A stretch of DNA of 64,000 nt from Massilia sp. BJB1822 (GTDB lineage: Bacteria > Pseudomonadota > Gammaproteobacteria > Burkholderiales > Burkholderiaceae_D), in the NCBI RefSeq assembly GCF_013369485.1, contig NZ_JABWEB010000001.1, positions 434,001 through 498,000 of the forward strand, in the 5' to 3' direction. The position numbers and the translations under genes were made by a program. Position 1 is the first letter of the stretch. Every line of letters starts with the position of its first letter. Under the pieces are notes generated by a model. That model was not told the origin of the DNA. It made no database searches and saw only the letters and a program-made list of their open reading frames with translations. Shown piece by piece: positions 16,733 to 26,817 of this stretch.

Positions 16733-17458
16733 TCAGCGCAGGCGCGCAAGCCGCGCCGGCAGATGTTTGACAGATTTTACTTTGACATCGACCCAAGCGG
16801 GCCGATTCAGCCTTTTCGGGGGATGCGCCGAGCCGATCGGATCGCCCACAATCAGATATTGCGTGACCCAGACGGTGCGCATGCCCAGCATATGCGCCGT
16901 GCGCAGATTGGCCAGCGTGTCCTCCACCAGAATGCAGCGGCGCGCTGTCACGCCCTGCTTGCGCATCAGGGAGCGCAGCATCAGTTTCGAAGGCTTGGGC
17001 CGCAGCTCGCGGTGCACGCGCATCGATTCTATCGAGATATGGTGGGAGAACTGGCGCTGCAAGCCCATATGTCGCAGCACCGCCGTCGAATAGCGGTGCG
17101 GCGCGTTGGTCAGCAGGATTTTACGGCCGGGCAGGCGCTTGAGCAGGCGGCCCAGGCCTTTTTCATGGCGCATCATGGCGCGCAGATCTTCCATCTCATG
17201 CGTCTGGTCCAGAAAATGGCCGGCGTTTACGCCATGGTGGCGCACCAGTCCCAGTAGCGTTGCGCCATAGCGCTGCCAATACAGGGTGCGCGCCGCATTC
17301 ACCGTCTCCATATCGGCCGGCGTGTCGCCGTCGCCCAGCACGCGCGCCATATAGGCATTCATATTCGTTTTGATAGCCGGGAAGATGGCGTGCGAGGCGT
17401 TGTGCAGGGTGTTATCCAGGTCGAATAGCCAGACCGGATCGGAGCGTTTAATATTCAC
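16733..17458 (-). CDS. HAD-superfamily pyrimidine 5'-nucleotidase-like hydrolase
   Basis: A 241-residue HAD hydrolase starting at a GTG (17456-17458). Motif I is WLFDLDNTLHNASHAIFP with the nucleophile and acid/base Asp residues, motif II is ILLTNAP, and motifs III/IV are RPKPSKLML and CILVEDTLANL. This matches the SDT1/YjjG-like pyrimidine nucleotidase group that removes phosphate from UMP/CMP. It is the first gene of the operon with slmA and pabBC and starts 36 bp from the divergent TraB/GumN gene. Confidence 0.82.
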   Translation of the reverse strand: MNIKRSDPVWLFDLDNTLHNASHAIFPAIKTNMNAYMARVLGDGDTPADMETVNAARTLYWQRYGATLLGLVRHHGVNAGHFLDQTHEMEDLRAMMRHEKGLGRLLKRLPGRKILLTNAPHRYSTAVLRHMGLQRQFSHHISIESMRVHRELRPKPSKLMLRSLMRKQGVTARRCILVEDTLANLRTAHMLGMRTVWVTQYLIVGDPIGSAHPPKRLNRPAWVDVKVKSVKHLPARLARLR

Positions 17459-17494
17459 GGGAGATTAACCAGAGAGTAAGCAGCCAAGGAAAAC

Positions 17495-18418
17495 ATGCGA
17501 CGCCTGATTATAGTGATCTTTTACAGTCTGTTCTGCCTGACCTTGCAGCCCGCCTGGGCGCAGCAGGCGCAGGCTAGCGCCACAGCCATTCCGAACCGCG
17601 GCGTCCTGTTCAAGGCGGAGCAGGGCGGCAATACGCTTTACCTGTTCGGCACCATCCACGTCGGCTCGCCCGATTTTTATCCGCTGGAGCCGCGCATCAC
17701 CGAAGCCCTGATGCAGGCCAGCGTGCTGGCGCTGGAAATCGACCCGCTGGCGGACCAGAAACGCATGCTCAGCGCCGTGCGCAAATACGGCGTCTACGCG
17801 CCCGGCAGCGGCCCGGCCTCGGCCCAGCTCCCGCCGGCCTCGCGCGCGCGCCTGGAGCGGGCGCTGCGCAAATACGGCATTCCGCCGGAAGCGGCCGCAC
17901 CCTTGAAGCCATGGATGCTGACCAGCGCCCTGACCATCGCGGAATTCGGCGCCCAGGGTTATCAGCCCATCCTGGCGGTCGACGCTTGGCTGTCGAAGCA
18001 GGCGCACGCGCGCCGCCTCAAGGTCGAGGAACTGGAATCGGTGGAAGGCCAGATGTCCCTGTTCGGCCGCCTGAGCGACGCCGAGCAGCTGCGCATGCTG
18101 GAAGAAGACCTGCAATCGATCGAAGACGAGAAATACGCGGGCGAGGCGCGCGAATTGATGGATGCCTGGAGCAGCGCCAATCCGGCCGCGCTGGATGCCG
18201 TGGCGCGCAAGCTGTCCAATGATGCTACTTTTTCCGGCAAATTTATGAAAAAGGTATTGCTGGAAGAGCGCAATCCGCAACTGGCCGACGGCATTGCCAA
18301 ACTGCTGGCGCGCGAAAAACTCAGCGTGGCCGCGATCGGGGCGTTGCATCTGGTCGGTTGGGAGAATGTGCCGGAACTGCTGCGTCGGCGGGGGATTGCG
18401 GTGGAGCGGGTGTACTGA
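17495..18418 (+). CDS. TraB/GumN family protein
   Basis: A 307-residue exported protein. A signal peptide (LIIVIFYSLFCLTLQPAWA|QQ) precedes the TraB/GumN fold: LYLFGTIHVGSPDFYPL with the conserved GTxH motif, ALEIDPLAD, and near the C-terminus VAAIGALHLVGWENVPELLRRRG with the second GxxH motif. The family (Tiki/TraB/PrgY) is proposed to be metal-dependent peptidases; the substrate is unknown. Located in the periplasm by its signal. The divergent promoter is shared with the HAD gene. Confidence 0.87.
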   Translation: MRRLIIVIFYSLFCLTLQPAWAQQAQASATAIPNRGVLFKAEQGGNTLYLFGTIHVGSPDFYPLEPRITEALMQASVLALEIDPLADQKRMLSAVRKYGVYAPGSGPASAQLPPASRARLERALRKYGIPPEAAAPLKPWMLTSALTIAEFGAQGYQPILAVDAWLSKQAHARRLKVEELESVEGQMSLFGRLSDAEQLRMLEEDLQSIEDEKYAGEARELMDAWSSANPAALDAVARKLSNDATFSGKFMKKVLLEERNPQLADGIAKLLAREKLSVAAIGALHLVGWENVPELLRRRGIAVERVY

Positions 18419-18425
18419 AGAAGAA

Positions 18426-18500
<75 letters not shown>

Positions 18501-18546
18501 ATTCACATTTCAGCGGCGCTGTGGTGTTCTTGCGCCGCTAAAAAAT

Positions 18547-19473
18547 TTAGTGAGACCGGATCATAGTGCCAAATGCCTGTTCGGTCAACACCTCAAGCAA
18601 TAAACTGTGCTCAATTCGCCCATCGATGATGTGCACGGTGTTCACGCCGGACTTGGCGGCGTCCAGTGCTGATGAAATTTTGGGCAGCATGCCGCCCGAA
18701 ATCGTGCCGTCGGCGAACATCTCGTCGATCTCGCGCGCCGACAGGTCGGTCACCAGATTGCCGTTCTTGTCCTGAACGCCGGCGATATTGGTCATCATGA
18801 TCAGCTTTTCGGCCTTCAGGATTTCCGCGATCTTGCCTGCTACCACGTCGGCATTGATGTTGTAAGCCTGGCCGTCCTGGCCGAAGCCGATCGGCGAAAT
18901 GATGGGGATGAAGGCGTCGTCCTGCAGCGCCTTGACCACGGCCGGATTGATGGCGTCGATCTCGCCGACGAAGCCGATGTCGAGGAACTGGCCCGGATTT
19001 TCGCGGTCCGGCATAGCCATCTTGCGCGCGCGGATCAAGCCGCCGTCCTTGCCGGTCAGGCCCACGGCCTGGCCGCCGTAGTGGTTAATCAGCATCACGA
19101 TATCCTGCTGCACCTCGCCGCCCAGCACCCACTCCACCACTTCCATGGTTTCTTCGTCGGTGATGCGCATGCCCTGCACGAAAGTGCCTTGCTTGCCGAT
19201 TTTTTTCAGCGCGTTGTCGATCTGCGGACCACCGCCGTGCACCACGACTGGATTCATGCCCACCAGTTTTAGCAGGATCACGTCGCGCGCGAAGCCGTGC
19301 TTCAGGCGCTCGTCGGTCATGGCATTGCCACCGTATTTGATGACGATGGTCTTGCCGTGGAAATTACGGATGTAGGGCAGCGCTTCGGCCAGAATCTGAG
19401 CCTTGATCTGCGGCGAGACGGCAGTCAGGTCGTTTTGATTCATGTCCAGGCTCAGATTAGGCAAAGAGGTCAT
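18547..19473 (-). CDS. argB: Acetylglutamate kinase
   Basis: A 308-residue amino-acid kinase. Signatures: [49 protein letters not shown], and [23 protein letters not shown]. It phosphorylates N-acetylglutamate, step two of arginine synthesis. The ATG at 19473 gives the normal family length; longer in-frame starts add no homologous residues. It is next to tRNA-Thr, on the same strand, with no other arginine gene nearby. Confidence 0.95.
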   Translation of the reverse strand: MTSLPNLSLDMNQNDLTAVSPQIKAQILAEALPYIRNFHGKTIVIKYGGNAMTDERLKHGFARDVILLKLVGMNPVVVHGGGPQIDNALKKIGKQGTFVQGMRITDEETMEVVEWVLGGEVQQDIVMLINHYGGQAVGLTGKDGGLIRARKMAMPDRENPGQFLDIGFVGEIDAINPAVVKALQDDAFIPIISPIGFGQDGQAYNINADVVAGKIAEILKAEKLIMMTNIAGVQDKNGNLVTDLSAREIDEMFADGTISGGMLPKISSALDAAKSGVNTVHIIDGRIEHSLLLEVLTEQAFGTMIRSH

Positions 19474-19586
19474 GGCGGGTCCGGTTAGAAATTTGTGCGA
19501 TTTTACAGCCAATCGCTGCTTGCAAGTGTGAATTTTCGGCCCAATCGGATTGTCAATCCGGCACGCTTCCGCTAGGCTGGCCGCAT

Positions 19587-20159
19587 ATGCCCGCCAACGA
19601 AGAACTCCATAGCCAGCTTGAAGCCATGCGGCCCTTGCTTGTCCGTTTTGCACAGTTGCAAATACGAAACCAAGCCTTGGCCGAAGACGCCGTACAGGAT
19701 GCCCTGATCGCCGTGCTGGAACAGCCGGAACGCTATGCCGGCCAGTCCTCGCTGCGCACCTATGTGACCGGCATCCTCAAATACAAGATCATCGACGCCC
19801 TGCGCAGCGCCACGCGCGAACGCCAGATCGAGCCGGACGAGGGCCAGAGCGAGGACGAGGCCATCGACGCCCTGTTCGCGCGCGACGGCCATGCGCGCGA
19901 GCTGCCGCGCCAGTGGGGCGATCCTGACCGCAGCCTGGAACAGAAGGACTTCTTCCGCGTGCTCGAAGTCTGTCTCGACAAGCTGCCGGCCAAGACGGCG
20001 CGCATTTTCATGATGCGCGAATGGCTGGAACTAGAAACCGAGGAAATTTGTAAGGAATTGGCGATTACCACGGCTAATGCCTGGGTACTGCTGTATCGTG
20101 CCCGTATGCGCCTGCGCGAATGTCTCGATTTGAACTGGTTCGGCCAGCACGCTCACTAG
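19587..20159 (+). CDS. ECF-type RNA polymerase sigma factor
   Basis: A 190-residue sigma-70 family protein. Region 2 includes [49 protein letters not shown], read here as separate segments. An acidic linker ([16 protein letters not shown]) follows, then region 4 with [20 protein letters not shown] and the recognition helix [13 protein letters not shown]. It is followed after five bases by an anti-sigma gene, the classic ECF arrangement. The group with long linkers and a downstream CWC protein is common in beta-proteobacteria; the inducing signal is unknown. Confidence 0.88.
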   Translation: MPANEELHSQLEAMRPLLVRFAQLQIRNQALAEDAVQDALIAVLEQPERYAGQSSLRTYVTGILKYKIIDALRSATRERQIEPDEGQSEDEAIDALFARDGHARELPRQWGDPDRSLEQKDFFRVLEVCLDKLPAKTARIFMMREWLELETEEICKELAITTANAWVLLYRARMRLRECLDLNWFGQHAH

Positions 20160-20164
20160 ACCCT

Positions 20165-20371
20165 ATGGAAAAGCCCGGCCTCAAGCCCACCTGCCGCGAA
20201 GTACACCGCCTCGTCTCCGAAGGCATGGACCGCCAGCTCTCGCTGGTGGAGCGCATCCGCATGCGCCTGCACCTGACCGTATGCGACGCCTGCACCCGCT
20301 TCAGCGGGCAGATGGTCCTGCTGCGCCAGGCCATGCGGCGTTTTCCCTTTGACGACGAGGAGAAGCGATGA
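20165..20371 (+). CDS. Zinc-finger anti-sigma factor
   Basis: A 68-residue protein with the ZAS-type zinc motif HLTVCDAC (His-x3-Cys-x2-Cys) near residue 39 and an upstream Cys/His in TCREVHRLVSEG. It lacks a transmembrane helix, so it is a soluble anti-sigma factor, perhaps redox- or metal-sensing through the zinc site. It overlaps the CWC gene by ATGA and follows the ECF gene by five bases, so all three are co-transcribed. Confidence 0.82.
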   Translation: MEKPGLKPTCREVHRLVSEGMDRQLSLVERIRMRLHLTVCDACTRFSGQMVLLRQAMRRFPFDDEEKR

Positions 20372-20637
20372 GTACATGCACACGCTGCGGCGCCAGTTTT
20401 TCCTGCGCCATGGTCGATGCGGGACCGGACGGCAAGCTGCCCACGGAACCCTGCTGGTGCACCTATTTTCCGCCCGCCGTGCCCGTCCCGGAACTGCCAG
20501 CGGCGCCAGTGGGGGATGCCGCCAGCGTTGCCGGGAAGGCCGTGGGCTGCTGGTGTGCGGCCTGCCTGAAAGACCATATTGCCCAAAAGCAGGTTAACAT
20601 GGAGGGTGGAGCCGAGGCGACCCGCGCCGGCCGATAG
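20368..20637 (+). CDS. Cysteine-rich CWC family protein
   Basis: An 89-residue protein. CTRCGASFSCAM at the start, CWCTYFPP in the middle and CWCAACLKDH near the end give the Cys-x-Cys and Cys-x2-Cys pairs of the CWC family, a probable metal-binding protein of unknown role. Its start overlaps the anti-sigma stop. It ends 17 bases before the hybrid kinase, which may be in the same transcript. Eight cysteines in a short cytoplasmic protein fit a metal or redox circuit with the zinc-dependent anti-sigma factor. Confidence 0.78.
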   Translation: MSTCTRCGASFSCAMVDAGPDGKLPTEPCWCTYFPPAVPVPELPAAPVGDAASVAGKAVGCWCAACLKDHIAQKQVNMEGGAEATRAGR

Positions 20638-20654
20638 AGTGTTAAGGAAGTTTT

Positions 20655-23600
20655 ATGCGTTTTAGGGACATACGGATCAGTGTTCGCATCAACGCGGGTT
20701 ATGCGATCCTGATCTTTCTGATGATGAGCGTGATTCTGGTCGGCGTTTGCCGCATCTACGCCATCCGCGCCGAGGGCGACCGCATCCTGAGCCAGGATTG
20801 GGCAGCCTACACCGCCATCAACAATATCGACATCCATTCGCGCGACGCGTCCACCCGCATGGTGACGCTGATCATGCAGAGCAATCTGGCGCAGCGCGCC
20901 CACAGCTACGCCCGCATCGAGGAAATCAAGCGCGGCATCGACCGCGAACTGGAGCAGCTGGCCGAATTGCAGAAAGCGCCGGAAGCCCAGCACCTGATCG
21001 AGCGCATTAAATCGGCGCGCAATGAATACTTCGACAGCTTCGCCGCCGTGGCCGATATGGTGGAAGCGGGCGAACGCGCCAGCGCCGAAGACCGGCTGGA
21101 TAATCTGGCCACGCCCGCGCTGAACCGCCTGCAGGGCGCAATCCGCGAATTGAGCGCGCTGCAAAAGCGCACCGTGCTGGCGGCCAGCGCCGAGGCGCGT
21201 GCCGACATCAATGCTTCGCTGGTGTGGATGAGCGCCATCGGTCTGGCCGCCGTGCTGGTGGGCGTGGCCTTCGCCATCTCGGCGCGCTCGATCACGCGGC
21301 CGCTGGCCGAAGCCGTGGCCATTGCCACCCGCGTTGCCAAGGGCGACCTGAGTTCCGTGATTGAAGTCACTTCGAAAAATGAAACGGGCGAGCTGCTGCT
21401 GGCCCTGAAGGATATGACGGCGGCGCTGGCGGCCGAACAGCAGCTGCGCCACGCGGTGGAAGTGGCGGAAGACGCCACCAAGATGAAGTCCGACTTCCTG
21501 GCCAATATGTCGCACGAGATCCGCACGCCGATGAACGGCATCATCGGCATGACGCATCTGGCCCTGCAGACCGAACTCACGCCGAAACAGCGCAACTATC
21601 TGGAGAAGGTGGAATCGGCAGCGCGCAACCTGCTCGGCATCGTCAACGATATCCTGGACTTCTCCAAGATCGAGGCGGGCAAGCTGGCCTTCGAGAACGT
21701 CGACTTCTATCTGGAAGACGTGATGGCCCATATCGCCGACCTGTCGGTGATGCGCGCCCAGGACAAGGGCCTGGAACTGCTGTTCGACATCGCGCCCGAC
21801 GTGCCGGCCGCCCTGGTGGGCGACCCGCTGCGCTTCGGCCAGGTGCTGATCAACCTGACCAATAACGCCATCAAGTTCACCGAGCAGGGCGAGATCGTGG
21901 TCACCATCCGCGTGCTGGACAAGACCGGCGATCAAGTCAGTCTGCGCGTCGACGTGCGCGACACCGGCATCGGTCTGACCCCAGCCCAGCGCACCAAATT
22001 GTTCCAGGCCTTCACCCAGGGCGACACCTCGACCACCCGCCACCACGGCGGCACGGGCCTGGGCCTGACCATCAGCAAGCGCCTGGTGGAGATGATGGAA
22101 GGCGAGATCGGTCTGGAAAGCGAAGCTGGCGTGGGCAGCAATTTCTTCTTCAGCGCCCGCTTCGGCCTGCCCAGCACGCATATGCCGGACGTGGCGCCCG
22201 ATTCCGACATCGCCGGCGAACGCGTGCTGGTGGTGGACGACAATGCCGCCGCGCGCGAAATCTTCGTCGCCATGCTGACCTCCCTGCAGTTCGACGCGGT
22301 GGGCGTGGGCAGCGGCCCCGAAGCCGTGCTGGCCGTGTCCCAGGCGCGCCTGGCCGGCCAGCCCTTCGGCGTGGTGCTGATGGACTGGCAGATGCCGGAA
22401 ATGAACGGCATCGAAGCGATCCAGGCCATCCGCGCCGATGCCGGCTTTGTGCCGGACGCGCTGCCGCGCTTCATCGTCGTCACCGCCTACAACCGCGACG
22501 TGCTGATGGACGAGGCGCGCGAAGTCCATGTGGACAGCGTGCTGAATAAGCCGGTCAGCGCCTCGACCCTGATGGATTCCATCTCCACCGCCTATGGCAA
22601 GGATCTGAACCGCTGCCGCACGCGCCGCCGCGAAGCCGATTACCAGTCGGCGGCCCAGTCCATGCGCGGCGCCCACCTGCTGCTGGTGGAAGACAATGAG
22701 GTCAACCGCGAAGTGGCGCAGCAGCTGCTGGGCGATGCCGGCGTGCGTGTCGACGTGGCCACCAACGGCGCCATGGCCCTGGCCAAGATCGCCGTCACCC
22801 ATTACGACGGCGTGCTGATGGACTGCCAGATGCCCATCATGGACGGCTACGACGCCACCCGCAAGCTGCGCGAAAACCCGCGCTACTCTGAACTGCCCGT
22901 GATCGCCATGACGGCCAACGCCATGGTGGGCGACAAGGAAAAATGCCTGGCCGTCGGCATGAACGATTTCATCGCCAAGCCTATCGATGTGGGCCAGCTG
23001 TTCGCCACGCTGGCGCGCTGGATCAAGCCGCGCCGCCCGGCCGCCAGCACGGCGGCGGTGCGCGAGGAGGCGCAGGAAAGCCTGCCGCAGATTCCCGGCC
23101 TGCAAATGGAAGCGGCGCTGCAGCGCGTCGGCGGAAATGCTAAGCTGATGCGCAAGCTGCTGATACGCTTTGTGGAAACCCAGGCGGATGTAATGGATCG
23201 CATTGCCGCCGCCGTCGACAACAACGACCTGGCGTCAGCCACGCGCGAGGCGCATACCGTCAAAGGCTTGGCCGGCAATATCGGCGCAGCCGGCGTGGCC
23301 GACAGCGCGGCGCAGCTGGAGTCCATGCTCAGTCATGGCGTGGAAGAAGGGCGGGACGAAGTAACTGCAGCCATGCAAGCCGAATTGCACGACGTGGTGG
23401 TCAGCATCACCATGACCTTGCGTCTGGGCGCAGGCAGCGTCATCGACCCGGCGGCGCTGCAAGGCGGCGCGGCGCGCGCCAAGGCGCAGGCCAGCGAGGC
23501 CAATGTCCCCGCCGCCGCGGACCAGCAGGATTTGGTGGCCCTGGCCGCCGGCCTGCAGGAACTGGCGTCGCTGCTGGAGCAGGACGATTCGGCGGCCCTC

Positions 23601-23765
23601 AAGCTGGCCGAAAAGCTTTGTCCGCAGCTGGCGGCGGCAGGGCAGGGCGAGCATGCGCGCCAGCTGCAGCGCCAGATCGGCCAATACGATTTTGATGGCG
23701 CGCTGGCGCAACTGAACGAGGCGGCCTCCGCGCTGCACCTGAAGATCAACGAAAGAACGGCATGA
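20655..23765 (+). CDS. Hybrid sensor histidine kinase / response regulator with Hpt domain
   Basis: A 1036-residue membrane sensor. TM1 at ~14-36; a ~150-residue helical periplasmic sensor (four-helix-bundle type); TM2 at ~194-212; HAMP to ~265; HisKA with phospho-acceptor His287 in [15 protein letters not shown]; HATPase with [18 protein letters not shown] and [15 protein letters not shown]; a first receiver with Asp577 in [11 protein letters not shown]; a second with Asp723 in [17 protein letters not shown]; and Hpt with His867 in [13 protein letters not shown]. The full phosphorelay is thus in one chain. It overlaps the downstream HD-GYP regulator by ATGA, its probable output. Confidence 0.93.
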   Translation: MRFRDIRISVRINAGYAILIFLMMSVILVGVCRIYAIRAEGDRILSQDWAAYTAINNIDIHSRDASTRMVTLIMQSNLAQRAHSYARIEEIKRGIDRELEQLAELQKAPEAQHLIERIKSARNEYFDSFAAVADMVEAGERASAEDRLDNLATPALNRLQGAIRELSALQKRTVLAASAEARADINASLVWMSAIGLAAVLVGVAFAISARSITRPLAEAVAIATRVAKGDLSSVIEVTSKNETGELLLALKDMTAALAAEQQLRHAVEVAEDATKMKSDFLANMSHEIRTPMNGIIGMTHLALQTELTPKQRNYLEKVESAARNLLGIVNDILDFSKIEAGKLAFENVDFYLEDVMAHIADLSVMRAQDKGLELLFDIAPDVPAALVGDPLRFGQVLINLTNNAIKFTEQGEIVVTIRVLDKTGDQVSLRVDVRDTGIGLTPAQRTKLFQAFTQGDTSTTRHHGGTGLGLTISKRLVEMMEGEIGLESEAGVGSNFFFSARFGLPSTHMPDVAPDSDIAGERVLVVDDNAAAREIFVAMLTSLQFDAVGVGSGPEAVLAVSQARLAGQPFGVVLMDWQMPEMNGIEAIQAIRADAGFVPDALPRFIVVTAYNRDVLMDEAREVHVDSVLNKPVSASTLMDSISTAYGKDLNRCRTRRREADYQSAAQSMRGAHLLLVEDNEVNREVAQQLLGDAGVRVDVATNGAMALAKIAVTHYDGVLMDCQMPIMDGYDATRKLRENPRYSELPVIAMTANAMVGDKEKCLAVGMNDFIAKPIDVGQLFATLARWIKPRRPAASTAAVREEAQESLPQIPGLQMEAALQRVGGNAKLMRKLLIRFVETQADVMDRIAAAVDNNDLASATREAHTVKGLAGNIGAAGVADSAAQLESMLSHGVEEGRDEVTAAMQAELHDVVVSITMTLRLGAGSVIDPAALQGGAARAKAQASEANVPAAADQQDLVALAAGLQELASLLEQDDSAALKLAEKLCPQLAAAGQGEHARQLQRQIGQYDFDGALAQLNEAASALHLKINERTA

Positions 23766-24925
23766 ATACGCAGGGCAAACCCACAATTCTGGTCGTGGAC
23801 GATACGCCCGACAATATCGACGTGCTGTGCGCGCTGCTGGAAGACGACTACCGCACCAAGATCGCCGTCAACGGCGAGCGCGCCTTGAAGATCGCCAACG
23901 GCGAGGCCAAGCCCGACCTGATCCTGCTCGACATCATGATGCCGGGCATGAGCGGCTACGATGTGTGCAAGGCGCTCAAGGAAAACCCCGCCACGCGCGA
24001 TATCCCGGTCATTTTTGTGACTGCCATGAGCGAGGAGCTGGACGAGCAGCTCGGCTTCTCCATGGGGGCGGCCGACTACCTGACCAAGCCCCTGTCCGCA
24101 CCTATCGTGCTGGCCCGCATCAAGACCCAGCTCTCGATGAAGCGCATGCACGACTTTCTGCGCGACCAGAACAAATTCCTGGAACACGAGGTGGAAGAGC
24201 GCACGCGCGAAGTCACGGCCCTGCAGGACGTGACCATTCACGCCATGGCCTCGCTGGCCGAAACGCGCGACAGCGAAACCGGCAACCATATCCGCCGCAC
24301 CTCGCTGTATGTGAAAGCGCTGGCGCAAAAGCTGCGCCACCATCCGCGCTTCAGCGCCTTCCTGACGGAGAAGACCATCCAGCTGCTGTACAAATCGGCG
24401 CCGCTGCACGATATCGGCAAGGTCGGCATCCCCGACCGCATCCTGCTCAAGCCGGGCCGCTTCGAACCGCACGAGATGGAAATCATGAAAACCCACACCA
24501 CGCTGGGGCGCGACGCCATCATCGCCGCCGAGCGCGAGCTGGGCCTGAGCGTGGACTTCCTGCACTTCGCCAAGGAGATCGCCTACAGCCACCAGGAGAA
24601 ATGGGACGGCAGCGGCTATCCCGAAGGACTGGCCGGCGAAGCCATTCCCATCTCGGCGCGCCTGATGGCGGTGGCCGACGTCTACGACGCCCTGATCAGC
24701 CGCCGCGTGTACAAGGAACCCATCCCGCACGCCGATGCCGTCGCCACCATCGCCAAGGGGCGCGGCAGCCACTTCGATCCGGATATGGTGGATGCCTTCC
24801 TCGCCATCCAGGACGAAATGCGCGCCATCGCCCAGCGCTACGCCGACAGCGAAGACGATATCGGCGAAAAGCGCAAGCGCCTGGCCATGTTCGCCGACCC
24901 CATGGGCAATGGCGAAGGCGCCTGA
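23762..24925 (+). CDS. Response regulator with HD-GYP cyclic-di-GMP phosphodiesterase domain
   Basis: A 387-residue two-domain protein. The receiver (~8-125) has Asp57 in [16 protein letters not shown]. After a coiled linker ([16 protein letters not shown]), the HD-GYP domain shows [17 protein letters not shown], the HD pair in [18 protein letters not shown], and the GYP motif in [17 protein letters not shown]. It should hydrolyse cyclic di-GMP upon phosphorylation, as RpfG does. All metal-binding motifs look intact. Coupled by ATGA to the hybrid kinase; the Hpt-to-Asp57 relay is inferred. Confidence 0.93.
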   Translation: MNTQGKPTILVVDDTPDNIDVLCALLEDDYRTKIAVNGERALKIANGEAKPDLILLDIMMPGMSGYDVCKALKENPATRDIPVIFVTAMSEELDEQLGFSMGAADYLTKPLSAPIVLARIKTQLSMKRMHDFLRDQNKFLEHEVEERTREVTALQDVTIHAMASLAETRDSETGNHIRRTSLYVKALAQKLRHHPRFSAFLTEKTIQLLYKSAPLHDIGKVGIPDRILLKPGRFEPHEMEIMKTHTTLGRDAIIAAERELGLSVDFLHFAKEIAYSHQEKWDGSGYPEGLAGEAIPISARLMAVADVYDALISRRVYKEPIPHADAVATIAKGRGSHFDPDMVDAFLAIQDEMRAIAQRYADSEDDIGEKRKRLAMFADPMGNGEGA

Positions 24926-24929
24926 TGCC

Positions 24930-25970
24930 TTAAGCTGCGACCGGAGCCGGGTGTTCCGGCGATGAAACGGGAGTGTGGGCGCGCGCGCCTACGGTACTGA
25001 AAAAGCGCATCATTTCGCGGCTGGCGTCCGGCCCTTTGGCGTCGGTATAGCTGCCGTCGGCGCTGCCGCCCGACCACGCGTGGCCCGCGCCATGGATCAC
25101 CCAATGTTCGCCCAGCGGCGTGCCGCCTTTCAGCCAGTGCCGCGTATGCGTGTACTCATGGCCGCCCGGCGTCTGGCCCGACAGCGTGGAATAGCGCGCG
25201 CTGCGTCCCAGCGGATGGCTGCGCAGACCCTGGGCAATCACATCCTCCCCATTCACCGGATGCACCACCTCGTCGCGGTCGCCGTGAAAGACGATCACCG
25301 GCTGCGGACCATAGTTGCTGCCGCGCGCACTGGCCGCGCCGCGCCGCATTGCGCTCAGGGCCGAGGGCAGATCCTGGGCCGACGCAAAGGGCAGGCCGGA
25401 ATGCACGCCGACGGCGGCAAATACATCGGGATACAGGGTGCCGACGATGGCCGCCATCGCGCCGCCGGCCGACAGTCCCGCCACGTAGACGCGTTCCGGC
25501 ATCACGGGGTAGGCATCCATCACCAGGCGTGCGATGCCGGCGATGATGGAAGGCTCGCCCTGGCCGCGCTTCTGATCGAGGGCGCTGAACCAGTTCCAGC
25601 AACGCGAACCGTTGGCCTCGGGCGACTGCGCGGGATAGACCACGAAGCACTCCTCTTCCTCCGCCACCTGGTTCATGCGCGTACCGGCGGCGAAATCGTC
25701 GGGGTCTTGCGTGCAGCCGTGCAGCATCACCAGCAGGGGCATGGGCTGGCCGCGAAAACTGGCCGGAACATACAGTTTGTAGCCGCGCGCGCCGAACTCA
25801 TTGCGATACAGGCCGGCGATGAAGCGCGGGCCGGGCTGGTGGCGCGGCAGGCTTTGGCCGGGCGCGTCCTCGTCCGGCGGCAGGGTGGAGAAGGGAAGGC
25901 CACGGCGGCGCATCCATAATCGCCGCACAGCCTTGCGCAAGCTGGCGAGCCAGGAAAAATTCAGCTTCAT
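24930..25970 (-). CDS. PHB depolymerase family esterase (type 1, LpqC-like)
   Basis: A 346-residue alpha/beta-hydrolase. Oxyanion motif LLVMLHGCTQDPDDFAAGT comes first, then the lipase box VAGLSAGGAMAA, the acid VIVFHGDRDEVVHP, and His in GAGHAWSGGS: the ordinary (non-permuted) order. It lacks a clear signal peptide; the N-terminus LNFSWLASLRKAVRRLWMRR is basic. Substrates may be short-chain polyhydroxybutyrate or feruloyl-type esters. The ATG at 25970 has GAGG nine bases upstream. The stop is five bases from the convergent HD-GYP gene. Confidence 0.82.
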   Translation of the reverse strand: MKLNFSWLASLRKAVRRLWMRRRGLPFSTLPPDEDAPGQSLPRHQPGPRFIAGLYRNEFGARGYKLYVPASFRGQPMPLLVMLHGCTQDPDDFAAGTRMNQVAEEEECFVVYPAQSPEANGSRCWNWFSALDQKRGQGEPSIIAGIARLVMDAYPVMPERVYVAGLSAGGAMAAIVGTLYPDVFAAVGVHSGLPFASAQDLPSALSAMRRGAASARGSNYGPQPVIVFHGDRDEVVHPVNGEDVIAQGLRSHPLGRSARYSTLSGQTPGGHEYTHTRHWLKGGTPLGEHWVIHGAGHAWSGGSADGSYTDAKGPDASREMMRFFSTVGARAHTPVSSPEHPAPVAA

Positions 25971-26154
25971 GCTATACCTCGGATACTTGGTGAATACGAG
26001 AATCGGCGCGAGTCCCCTCAGTCTCCGTGGCATGGCAAGCCATCTGTTTGGAATATTGTAAAAGAAGCACGAAGCAATGCAAGCGAATTCCGGCCGCACG
26101 CTAAAAATGCAGACGCAGGATAAAATACGCCTAATTTTCCCAACCACCGCACCA

Positions 26155-26370
26155 ATGAGTCATCATCTGCCACCCGGCGCCCCAGAATTGGCGACGCCGG
26201 TGCCATCGCCCTGCATCAGCCTGTGCAAAATGAACCGCGACAGCGGTTTTTGCGAAGGCTGCCTGCGCACCATCGACGAAATCGTCGCCTGGTCGCAGGC
26301 CGACGACGCGTTCAAGCGCGGCGTATGGGCGGAAATTCGCCGCCGCGAGCAACTGATCGATTTCGAATAA
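26155..26370 (+). CDS. DUF1289 domain protein
   Basis: A 71-residue protein with SPCISLCKMNRDSGFCEGCLRTIDEIVAW, the four-cysteine motif of DUF1289 (Cys-x3-Cys and Cys-x2-Cys), probably a small metal or Fe-S site. The function is unknown. The ATG at 26155 is preferred over codons further upstream because the conserved region follows closely. It starts a three-gene run: three bases to the next gene, then an ATGA overlap with the MBL gene. Confidence 0.82.
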   Translation: MSHHLPPGAPELATPVPSPCISLCKMNRDSGFCEGCLRTIDEIVAWSQADDAFKRGVWAEIRRREQLIDFE

Positions 26371-26373
26371 TTC

Positions 26374-26817
26374 ATGCAGACCTACCAACCCGAGCGCGCG
26401 GTCACTGGCCCCGCCTATGGCAAGGGCTTCAAGCTGTTCGCCACCTTCATCACCATCGTGCTGGCCGGCTACACGCTGAACGTGGCGCTGCGCTTCCCGC
26501 TGCTGCAATTCGGCATGGGCGTGAAAGCCTTGCTGATCGGCGCGGGCCTGATGCTGATCGTCAGCTATTACTGGTTTCTGCGCGCCACCACCACCATCGA
26601 CGGCAACGGCATCCGCCAGACCTGGCTGTACGACAAAAAAGTGGAATGGCGCGATGTGCGCGGCGCAAAACTGATTGGTATTCCGTATCTGTCCTGGCTC
26701 TTCCCGCCGCGCATGGTGGTGCGCACCGGGAACGCCTTCGTCACCTTCAACGGCGGCTCGCAGGACGTGCTGGTGGAATTTGCCAGGATCTCCCTGGCCT
26801 TCCAGATGAAAAAATGA
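26374..26817 (+). CDS. Two-helix membrane protein with PH-like domain (hypothetical)
   Basis: A 147-residue protein. Two hydrophobic helices (FATFITIVLAGYTLNVALRF and ALLIGAGLMLIVSYYWF, ~20-68) are followed by a compact beta-rich region (TTTIDGNGIRQTWLYDKKVEW, VRTGNAFVTFNGGSQDVLVEF) that looks like a bacterial PH-like domain, as in small membrane proteins of the YdbT type. No specific family is claimed. It is in a run with the DUF1289 and MBL genes and overlaps the latter by four bases. Confidence 0.65.
   Translation: MQTYQPERAVTGPAYGKGFKLFATFITIVLAGYTLNVALRFPLLQFGMGVKALLIGAGLMLIVSYYWFLRATTTIDGNGIRQTWLYDKKVEWRDVRGAKLIGIPYLSWLFPPRMVVRTGNAFVTFNGGSQDVLVEFARISLAFQMKK

Noticed and set aside
20463..23105. 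880-residue open frame on the minus strand opposite the hybrid kinase
   Set aside because: It is rich in His, Gln, Ala and Arg without domain motifs, antisense to a gene with clear catalytic motifs; a high-GC shadow frame.
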